From Oscillospiraceae bacterium (GTDB lineage Bacteria > Bacillota_A > Clostridia > Saccharofermentanales > Saccharofermentanaceae), in the NCBI GenBank assembly GCA_902791885.1, contig CADAXO010000113.1, positions 1 through 6,053 of the forward strand: a stretch of 6,053 bases of DNA, written 5' to 3'. Below the pieces are notes generated by a model, which ran no database searches, was not told the origin of the DNA, and saw nothing but the letters and a program-made list of their open reading frames with translations. Every line of letters begins with the position of its first letter. The stretch's first letter is position 1. The translations under genes and the position numbers were made by a program. This document shows, piece after piece, positions 1 through 4,904 of the stretch.

Positions 1-143
1 GGCTGCTTTGAAGCTGTAGCTGTTGAAAGAACGGTTGTGTCACCATAGGAAACCAGTGCTGCACCGTTCGCAAACTGACCGATAAGACCTGTCTTAACAA
101 CAAACGGTCTTCCGGCGATCTCAGTTCTGAAAATCTTCTCCAT
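1..143 (-). CDS. pnp: Polynucleotide phosphorylase, N-terminal fragment (runs off left edge)
   Basis: PNPase is a 3'-5' phosphorolytic exoribonuclease that acts in the cytoplasm in mRNA turnover. Only the first 47 codons are present. The translation begins [19 protein letters not shown] and continues through [24 protein letters not shown]. These are the characteristic first strands of the first RNase PH-like domain of bacterial PNPase, with [12 protein letters not shown] and YGDTxVL/STA all recognisable. The start is fixed by a strong ribosome binding site, TAAGGAGG (minus strand, 159-152), 8 nt before ATG. The same 8 bases have a perfect complement 24 nt further upstream (see the leader feature), so translation may be controlled. 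In many bacteria pnp follows rpsO; here the upstream gene is a metabolic operon separated by a terminator. The catalytic second RNase PH domain and the KH and S1 domains lie outside the window, so integrity cannot be judged. Confidence 0.93.
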   Translation of the reverse strand, partial: MEKIFRTEIAGRPFVVKTGLIGQFANGAALVSYGDTTVLSTATASKQ

Positions 144-151
144 GAAGAATT

Positions 152-251
152 CCTCCTTAGAAAAATATAGTAATTTGTGTACGTAAGGAGGTAGTTCGTA
201 GACTCGCGGCCCGACCTTGATTCGGATCGTCAGTCTACACACTACTCTCCC
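152..251 (-). promoter_or_regulatory. Structured pnp leader with anti-Shine-Dalgarno and alternative stem
   Basis: On the minus strand, CCTCCTTA (191-184) is a perfect complement of the pnp Shine-Dalgarno TAAGGAGG (159-152), with a 24-nt loop between them. The same anti-SD lies at the 3' foot of a longer upstream hairpin. Minus-strand 238-232 (GTAGACT) pairs perfectly with 204-198 (AGTCTAC). The stem continues outward through a G-U pair, one mismatch, five pairs (245-241 with 195-191) and, past a bulged A246, GGGAG (251-247) with CTCCT inside the anti-SD region (190-186). The apical part (231-205) can form a small hairpin, 229-225 with 216-212. The two pairings of the anti-SD exclude each other, which is the layout of a translational on/off switch. 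The repeats are read directly; function as a switch is inferred. Autoregulation of pnp through a leader stem cut by RNase III is known in E. coli. Confidence 0.6.
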
Positions 252-255
252 ACAT

Positions 256-284
256 AAAAACACGGCCTTAAGACAAGACCGTGT
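256..284 (-). terminator. Intrinsic terminator of the transcarboxylase operon
   Basis: Read on the minus strand, ACACGGTCTT (284-275) pairs with AAGGCCGTGT (269-260) around the 5-nt loop GTCTT, followed by a short T tract (260-256). One pair is G-U in minus-strand RNA and would be a C-A mismatch in plus-strand RNA, so the terminator is oriented for the minus strand. It begins 24 nt after the stop codon of the last operon gene. Confidence 0.8.
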
Positions 285-286
285 CT

Positions 287-315
287 ATTATATATAATTA
301 ATAAAATTTAGTCCA
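287..315 (-). promoter_or_regulatory. Candidate sigma-A promoter for pnp, overlapping the operon end
   Basis: On the minus strand, TGGACT (315-310, four of six matches to TTGACA) is followed by exactly 17 nt and a perfect TATAAT (292-287). The -35 overlaps the last codons and stop of the upstream gene. Initiation about 7 nt downstream, near 280, would start inside the 5' arm of the operon terminator. Transcripts from this promoter would then lack the full terminator stem and could read into pnp. The surrounding DNA is A/T rich, so a chance TATAAT is possible. Confidence 0.5.
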
Positions 316-1699
316 CCCAGTCGACCGTAATCTCTTTTACTTCCTCGACCTTGTCCCTCTTCTTAAGGAATTCGGGAGCCACATTGGGGAATAATGCGCA
401 AAGAAGAACATCCTCTTCTGACTTGGCTATATCCTTAACACTCTCACGAAGTGAATCCATCTCGTTGGAAAGAAGGTCTGCAGGTCTGCACTCGATCGGA
501 GCCTCGTCACCTATAGCCATCTTTCTGATCTCTTCATTAACTTCTCCCGGAAGCTTACCGTAGTCACCGTGCAGAAGCATCTTGGATTCTTTTGTGAAGC
601 TCTTATAGCGGCCCATGAGAACATTAAGTACAGCCTGGGAGCCTACGATCTGTGATGTAGGTGTTACAAGCGGAGGGTAGCCGAAGTCTTTTCGAACTAC
701 GGGTACTTCAGCCAAAACCTCTTCATACTTATCTTCTGCCCCAGCCTGCTTAAGCTGTGACAGAAGGTTCGAGAGCATTCCTCCGGGTACCTGATAGAGC
801 AAAGTGTTGGGGTCTGTTCTCAATACCTTGGGATTAAGAATTCCTTCGTCCTGCATCTTCTGTGCAACACCCTTGAAGTGATCTGCAGCCTTAGCAAGAT
901 TCTTAAGGTCAAGTCCTGTGTCTCTGGGAGTACCCTTAAACGCTGCAACCAAAGATTCTGTACAAGGCTGTGATGTACCGCCGGAAAGCGGGCTTAACGC
1001 ACAGTCAATGATATCGACTCCTGCAAGTGCAGCTGCATAGTAGATCATGGAACCTGTTCCTGTTGTGTTATGCGTATGAAGATGAATAGGAAGGCTTACA
1101 TTCTCCTTAAGCTTGCTTACAAGTGAATACGCCTGCTCGGGAAGCAGGAGATTCGCCATATCCTTGATGCAGATTACATCAGCACCCATCTGCTCGAGCG
1201 TTACTGCCTGCTTTACAAAGTATTCCTCGCTGTGTACGGGGCTTACGGTATAGGACAAAGCAGCTTCGACAGTACCGCCGTATTTCTTGACGCACTTCAT
1301 AGGCATTTCCATATTACGTACGTCATTTAATGCATCAAAGATCCTTACTACATCGATTCCGTTCTCAACAGACTTTCTGCAGAAGCTGTCTACAACATCA
1401 TCGGCGTAATGTCTGTATCCCAACAGGTTCTGTGCACGAAGGAGCATCTGAAGCTTGGTCTTCGGCATAGCTTTACGAAGTATTCGAAGTCTCTCCCACG
1501 GATCCTCGTTAAGGAATCTCATGCAGGCATCGAAAGTAGCTCCGCCCCAGCACTCGATGGACCAGTAGCCCATATTATCGAGAAGCTCACATGCAGGAAG
1601 CATGTCCTCAATCTTCATTCTCGTTGCGGCCTGTGACTGATGTGCGTCACGAAGGATAGTATCTGTTATCCAAAGTTTCTTCTGCGGCATCTCAAGCAT
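308..1699 (-). CDS. Methylmalonyl-CoA carboxytransferase 5S-type subunit (pyruvate/oxaloacetate carboxyltransferase)
   Basis: This cytoplasmic TIM-barrel carboxyltransferase moves CO2 between carboxybiotin and pyruvate, giving oxaloacetate or the reverse. Residues 12-22 carry the family signature with LRDAHQS, where D18 should bind the metal. CIKDMA holds the lysine expected to be carbamylated (K179). LHTH supplies the two histidine metal ligands (H208, H210). ECWGGATFDAC, FLNEDPWERL, LLRAQNLLGYRHY and VPGGMLSNL are also typical. The 463 residues cover the barrel plus the conserved C-terminal domain (PPLVTPTSQIVG) and stop before a biotinyl domain, which sits in the separate upstream gene. 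This split matches the transcarboxylase 5S subunit or PycB better than full OadA, which usually carries a fused biotin domain. ATG at 1699 is chosen because GGAG lies 8 nt upstream; Met4 has a weaker site. It is the last operon gene, 5 nt after the biotin carrier. Annotation pipelines may call it oxaloacetate decarboxylase alpha subunit or pyruvate carboxylase subunit B. Confidence 0.93.
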   Translation of the reverse strand: MLEMPQKKLWITDTILRDAHQSQAATRMKIEDMLPACELLDNMGYWSIECWGGATFDACMRFLNEDPWERLRILRKAMPKTKLQMLLRAQNLLGYRHYADDVVDSFCRKSVENGIDVVRIFDALNDVRNMEMPMKCVKKYGGTVEAALSYTVSPVHSEEYFVKQAVTLEQMGADVICIKDMANLLLPEQAYSLVSKLKENVSLPIHLHTHNTTGTGSMIYYAAALAGVDIIDCALSPLSGGTSQPCTESLVAAFKGTPRDTGLDLKNLAKAADHFKGVAQKMQDEGILNPKVLRTDPNTLLYQVPGGMLSNLLSQLKQAGAEDKYEEVLAEVPVVRKDFGYPPLVTPTSQIVGSQAVLNVLMGRYKSFTKESKMLLHGDYGKLPGEVNEEIRKMAIGDEAPIECRPADLLSNEMDSLRESVKDIAKSEEDVLLCALFPNVAPEFLKKRDKVEEVKEITVDWVD

Positions 1700-1704
1700 A
1701 GCTC

Positions 1705-2070
1705 TTACTCCACCTCGAAAAGCGCATCGTCCTTCGCTACAGCCTGACCTGCAGTGACATACAAAGCTTTAACAACTCCGTCCTTGGGAGCGGTAATATC
1801 GTTTTCCATCTTCATAGCCTCGAGGATGACAATGGAATCGCCGGCTTTAACCGTATCGCCTTCCTTAACGTTAACCTTGAGGATAGTTCCGGGCATCGGG
1901 CTTACTGTTGCGCCTTCAGCTGCGGCAACGGGAGCCTTAGATGCAGCTGCAGGAGCTGATACAGGCTTAGCTGCCTGAACAGGAGCCTTTACTGCAGGAG
2001 CAGAACCGTCCATAAGCTCTACATCCATCTCATACTCTTTACCGTTAATTGTGATCTTGTACTTACTCAT
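1705..2070 (-). CDS. Biotin carboxyl carrier protein (transcarboxylase 1.3S-type)
   Basis: This small carrier swings carboxybiotin between the two carboxyltransferase subunits encoded on either side of it. Three parts are visible in its 121 residues. The N-terminal strand segment (1-20, MSKYKITINGKEYEMDV) is typical of carriers from decarboxylase and transcarboxylase complexes. A flexible Ala/Pro-rich linker spans about 23-52. A C-terminal biotinyl (lipoyl-like) domain spans about 53-121. The biotinylation motif EAMKMEN is at 84-90, so K87 is the biotinylated lysine, 34 residues from the C-terminus as is usual. SPMPGTI and KEGDTVKAGD are the normal flanking turns. Length matches the Propionibacterium 1.3S subunit (about 123 residues). 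The ribosome binding site GGGAG (2082-2078) lies inside the end of the preceding small gene, and only 2 nt separate the two genes, so translation is probably coupled. No biotin carboxylase gene is present in the window. GcdC or MmdC of Na+-pumping decarboxylases is the main alternative name. Confidence 0.93.
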   Translation of the reverse strand: MSKYKITINGKEYEMDVELMDGSAPAVKAPVQAAKPVSAPAAASKAPVAAAEGATVSPMPGTILKVNVKEGDTVKAGDSIVILEAMKMENDITAPKDGVVKALYVTAGQAVAKDDALFEVE

Positions 2071-2072
2071 TG

Positions 2073-2252
2073 TTACACTCCCAACTGATATTTAACGTAA
2101 TTGATATTGTGTTCTCTTATGTACTTGGCAAGGCCTGTCTCCTGAACTTCATGGAAGTTACTGATACGGAGATTCTTAACATCCGTACCGAGTTCTTCCG
2201 CTATACAGGCTGCAGCCATTGCAACAATCTGTTCTCTGGATAATTCTTCCAT
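2073..2252 (-). CDS. Small soluble protein (59 aa) of the transcarboxylase operon
   Basis: A 59-codon gene starts at ATG 2252 with a good ribosome binding site (GGAGG, 7 nt upstream) and ends 2 nt before the biotin carrier start. It begins 12 nt after the 12S-like gene stops. The protein starts MEELSREQIVAMAAACIAEE and continues LGTDVKNLRISNFHEV. It looks like an amphipathic helix (about 5-20), then a turn and short strand (LRISNF, 27-32), then a charged, tyrosine-containing tail (TGLAKYIREHNINYVKYQ). There is no hydrophobic stretch long enough for a membrane helix. In related decarboxylase operons this position is often occupied by an OadG/MmdD-type subunit with one membrane helix. The IVA-AA-IA-LGT-LRI pattern here resembles, from memory, the cytosolic tail of such proteins. 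My inference is a soluble assembly or linker subunit. Coding is well supported by position, spacing and ribosome binding site; function is not established. Confidence 0.82.
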   Translation of the reverse strand: MEELSREQIVAMAAACIAEELGTDVKNLRISNFHEVQETGLAKYIREHNINYVKYQLGV

Positions 2253-2264
2253 CTGTTACCTCCG

Positions 2265-3818
2265 TTAAAGCGGGATATTGCCGTGCTTTTTATACGGCAT
2301 CAAAGGCTCATCCTTATCCTCGAGAAGCTCAAGTGCGGAAGCGATCCTGGAGCGTGTCTCCTCAGGTCTTATAACCTCATCGATATAACCGCGCTCTGCA
2401 GCAACGTAAGGATTCATGAACTTGTCGTTATATTCATTAATGAGTTCTGCCTTCTTGGCTTCCTTATCTTCTGCAGCTTCGATAGCCTTTCTTCCGATGA
2501 TGGAAACTGCACCTGCTGCTCCCATTACGGCAATCTCGGCAATAGGCCATGCGTAAACAAGATCAGCAGCAAGACCCTTGGAATTCATTGCTATGTAAGC
2601 ACCGCCGTAAGCTTTACGCATGATGACGGAGATCTTGGGTACAGTAGCCTCGGAGTAAGCATAGAGCATTTTCGCTCCGTGTCTTATAATGCCGCCGTGC
2701 TCCTGAAGCCTTCCCGGCATAAATGCAGGAACGTCGATCAAAGTTACAAGCGGGATATTGAAGCAGTCGCAGAAACGGATGAATCTTGCAGCCTTGTCGG
2801 AACTGTCGATCTCAAGGGAACCAGCGATGTAATTGCTCTGGTTTGCAACAATACCAACTGTCTTTCCGTCGATCCTTGCAAATCCGACTACGATATTTCT
2901 TGCGAAATCCTTCTGAACTTCCATGAAGGAATCCAGGTCAACGATCGAAGCGATAACATCCTTAACATCGTAAGGAGCTCTCGAATCGGAAGGAACGATG
3001 TCAGCAAGCGACGCGGATCCGTCAACAGCAGTACCGGGAACTTCCATAGAGTAATCGTCGTTATTCTGAGGGAAGTAACCGATGAGCTGTCTTACGCCGT
3101 TAAGGCAAGTAAGATCGTCGTCATAAACAAAGTGTGCGACACCTGATGTACCTGCATGAACGGAAGCACCGCCAAGATCCTTAGCGGAGATCTCTTCTCC
3201 GGTTACGGACTTAACTACGGCAGGACCCGTGATATACATCTGTGAAGACTCTCTGGTCATGAAGATATAGTCACAGATCGCAGGCGAATAGCATGCACCT
3301 CCGGCACAGGGCCCCATGATAACTGAGATCTGAGGGATAACGCCTGAGGCCATGGTATTTCTGTAGAAGATATCTCCGTATCCTGAAAGTGAATCGATAC
3401 CTTCCTCAATACGGGCTCCGCCGGAATCGTTTATAGATATGAAAGGAACCTTAAGCTTCATGGCAAGGTCCATAGCCTTAACGATCTTCTGAGCATGAAC
3501 TTCGCCCAAAGATCCGCCGTTTACCGTGAAGTCCTGGCTCGAGGCAACAGCAGTTCTGCCGTGGATCTTACCGTAACCCGTGATAACGCCGTCACCCGGA
3601 AGTCTCTTCTTATCCATGCCGAAGTCGGTGGCTCTTGATGACATCATGTCGTTGATCTCAACGAAAGTGTCATCATCAAACAAAGCTTCCATTCTTTCTC
3701 TGGCTGTAAGCTTACCGGATGCGTGCTGCTTATCGATACGTGCCTCGCCGCCCGCTGCCAAAACAGCAGTTCTCTTTGTCTCAAGCCTGTCTAATGCTTT
3801 AGTCCATTTGTCGTCCAT
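2265..3818 (-). CDS. mmdA: Methylmalonyl-CoA carboxytransferase 12S-type subunit (acyl-CoA carboxyltransferase, PccB/MmdA family)
   Basis: This cytoplasmic subunit transfers CO2 between methylmalonyl-CoA/propionyl-CoA and biotin on the carrier. Its 517 residues form two crotonase-like halves, a normal full length (12S subunit about 520). Visible motifs in order: GKLTARERMEALFD (35-48); SGGARIEEG (132-140) and GPCAGGACYSP (169-179), forming the N-terminal oxyanion site; IDVPAFMPG (361-369); RKAYGGAYIAM (401-411), the C-terminal oxyanion site; and the typical end KKHGNIPL. D419 in AADLVYAWP sits where an Asp in PccB-type enzymes is linked to propionyl-CoA preference, from memory of that family. 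It is first in a four-gene operon with the other transcarboxylase subunits, and no beta membrane pump or biotin carboxylase is nearby. This favours transcarboxylase over methylmalonyl-CoA decarboxylase or propionyl-CoA carboxylase, though a missing partner could be encoded elsewhere. ATG at 3818 has AAAGGA 7 nt upstream. That site overlaps the 3' arm of a palindrome. Confidence 0.93.
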   Translation of the reverse strand: MDDKWTKALDRLETKRTAVLAAGGEARIDKQHASGKLTARERMEALFDDDTFVEINDMMSSRATDFGMDKKRLPGDGVITGYGKIHGRTAVASSQDFTVNGGSLGEVHAQKIVKAMDLAMKLKVPFISINDSGGARIEEGIDSLSGYGDIFYRNTMASGVIPQISVIMGPCAGGACYSPAICDYIFMTRESSQMYITGPAVVKSVTGEEISAKDLGGASVHAGTSGVAHFVYDDDLTCLNGVRQLIGYFPQNNDDYSMEVPGTAVDGSASLADIVPSDSRAPYDVKDVIASIVDLDSFMEVQKDFARNIVVGFARIDGKTVGIVANQSNYIAGSLEIDSSDKAARFIRFCDCFNIPLVTLIDVPAFMPGRLQEHGGIIRHGAKMLYAYSEATVPKISVIMRKAYGGAYIAMNSKGLAADLVYAWPIAEIAVMGAAGAVSIIGRKAIEAAEDKEAKKAELINEYNDKFMNPYVAAERGYIDEVIRPEETRSRIASALELLEDKDEPLMPYKKHGNIPL

Positions 3819-3827
3819 ACTTAATTC

Positions 3828-3842
3828 CTTTGATTATCAAAG
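3828..3842. promoter_or_regulatory. 15-bp perfect palindrome overlapping the mmdA ribosome binding site
   Basis: CTTTGAT-T-ATCAAAG is a perfect dyad with 7-bp arms around one central base. It lies between the candidate mmdA promoter and start codon, at roughly +8 to +22. It could be a repressor operator on DNA. In minus-strand RNA it could also form a short 6-bp hairpin (CUUUGA/UCAAAG, loop UAA) that covers part of the AAAGGA ribosome binding site. No specific regulator is recognised. Confidence 0.45.
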
Positions 3843-3856
3843 TATTTCTGTATTTA

Positions 3857-3884
3857 ATTATTGCATAGTTAGAATTAAATGCAA
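3857..3884 (-). promoter_or_regulatory. Candidate promoter of the transcarboxylase operon with overlapping inverted repeat
   Basis: On the minus strand, TTGCAT (3884-3879) stands 16 nt before AATAAT (3862-3857). The latter is preceded by TG-C, forming an extended -10. The -35 is only a partial match. The promoter is covered by inverted repeats: TTGCAT/ATGCAA (3861-3866 with 3879-3884) and TTTAATT/AATTAAA (3853-3859 with 3873-3879). A regulator binding there would block the polymerase. The predicted leader is about 31 nt. Confidence 0.45.
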
Positions 3885-3892
3885 GTGCCATG

Positions 3893-3901
3893 TGTTAAAA
3901 T
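3893..3901 (+). promoter_or_regulatory. Candidate extended -10 promoter giving a leaderless recombinase mRNA
   Basis: TGTTAAAAT is an extended -10 (TG-n-TAAAAT) ending 6 nt before the first ATG of the recombinase gene. No convincing -35 is present at 16-18 nt upstream, which is tolerated by extended -10 promoters. Initiation at the usual distance would fall at about 3907-3909, on the start codon itself. Confidence 0.42.
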
Positions 3902-3907
3902 CAAGAT

Positions 3908-4885
3908 ATGATGACATTTGAGGTGCTTGAACAGTATAAGAATTACATGTTGGCGGTACTTGGCAGGTCTGAACTTACTGTCAAGGAATATACCTATGAC
4001 ATCGTGAACTTCTTCAGATTCTGGAAGCGCGACAAAGGCATCGTGCCCAAGGATACCCCGCTTGAAGAGATCGATATCTCAGATATCACAGTAAAAGATA
4101 TCAACAAGGTAAGATCCGACGACCTTCTGGTCTTCCTCATCTACCTCGGACGCGAGAAAAAGCAGTCTAATGCCACAAGGGCACGTCATATCGCTTCGCT
4201 TAAGAGTTTTTTCAAGTATTGCCACTCCAGGAAGCATCTTATCGATGAGAATCCCGCATATGACATTGAGACTCCCAAGATAGGTAAAAGACTTCCGAAG
4301 TATCTGACTCTTGACCAAAGTCAGAAGCTTCTTGAGACCGCATACGAATCTCCCGCCGAATCCAACGAGCGTGATTATTGTATGCTGACTTTATTTCTTA
4401 ACTGCGGACTCCGTCTTGCCGAATTAAGAGGAATCGATATCGACCATATTCACGACACTACTTTGACCGTTATAGGTAAAGGTAATAAAGAAAGAACTAT
4501 CTATCTTAATAAGGCTTGTCTCGAAGCCATAGACGAATGGCTTCCCAAAAGAGCCGAGATCAAGATCAAGCCTTCTGCTTCCAAGGCCTTATTCGTAAGC
4601 CGCAGAGGAACAAGGATATCTGATGACATGATTCAGATAGTAATTAAGAGGCTTCTGATGCAGGCCGGTATAGATACACGTGTTTATTCAGTACATAAAC
4701 TCCGTCATACTGCTGCCACTCTTATGTATAAGTACGGTCACGTTGATATCAGAAACCTTCAGATGATCCTCGGACACCAGAGTGTCTCAACTACACAGAT
4801 ATATACACACGTTGACGAACAGCAGCTGCAGGATGCCGTTAACAGTAATCCGCTTTCGAACTTCAATCCGGACGACAAAAAATAA
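3908..4885 (+). CDS. xerC: Tyrosine recombinase, XerC/XerD type
   Basis: This site-specific DNA recombinase cuts and rejoins strands through a 3'-phosphotyrosine. XerC/D proteins resolve chromosome dimers at dif. The 325-residue protein has an N-terminal SAM-like core-binding domain (about 5-115, with YKNYMLAVLGRSELTVKEY and a FFKYC helix end) and a C-terminal catalytic domain (about 130-305). All catalytic positions are visible: R169 (CGLRLAEL), K191 (VIGKGNKER), H263 and R266 (HKLRHTAATL), H290 (LGHQSVSTT) and nucleophile Y299 (QIYTH). It is slightly longer than E. coli XerC (298), partly from a charged segment at about 42-70. ATG 3908 gives the usual N-terminus but has no Shine-Dalgarno, unlike the other complete genes here. 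It is divergent from the transcarboxylase operon and 19 nt upstream of the broken ldhA, so the two are probably co-transcribed. No phage or element genes and no att-like repeats are visible nearby, so a housekeeping Xer role is favoured, but an element integrase is not excluded. Confidence 0.9.
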   Translation: MMTFEVLEQYKNYMLAVLGRSELTVKEYTYDIVNFFRFWKRDKGIVPKDTPLEEIDISDITVKDINKVRSDDLLVFLIYLGREKKQSNATRARHIASLKSFFKYCHSRKHLIDENPAYDIETPKIGKRLPKYLTLDQSQKLLETAYESPAESNERDYCMLTLFLNCGLRLAELRGIDIDHIHDTTLTVIGKGNKERTIYLNKACLEAIDEWLPKRAEIKIKPSASKALFVSRRGTRISDDMIQIVIKRLLMQAGIDTRVYSVHKLRHTAATLMYKYGHVDIRNLQMILGHQSVSTTQIYTHVDEQQLQDAVNSNPLSNFNPDDKK

Positions 4886-4904
4886 CACTTAAGGAGGAAT
4901 TGTA

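Noticed and set aside
198..238. A second intrinsic terminator in the pnp leader
   Set aside because: The hairpin is strong, but in minus-strand RNA it is followed by GAACTACCTCC and not a U tract, so it fits a leader structure better than a terminator.
1409..1978. Plus-strand open frames of about 75 codons opposite the 5S-like and biotin carrier genes
   Set aside because: They are antisense shadows of well-supported coding regions, with low-complexity translations and no start signals.
2283..3146. A 287-codon open frame on the plus strand, opposite the 12S-like gene
   Set aside because: It is antisense to a gene with clear family motifs, its translation shows no recognisable domain, and it has no good ribosome binding site. 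A long antisense frame is a common by-product of biased codon use.
3828..3842. FNR/CRP-type site (TTGAT-N4-ATCAA)
   Set aside because: The half-sites match, but the spacing is one base rather than four, so the dyad does not fit that family. Other regulators remain possible.
3850..3901. A dif-like recombination site next to the Xer-type recombinase
   Set aside because: The inverted repeats do not form two 11-bp Xer arms around a 6-8 bp centre, and the typical TTATGT(A/T)AA half-site is not present in full.
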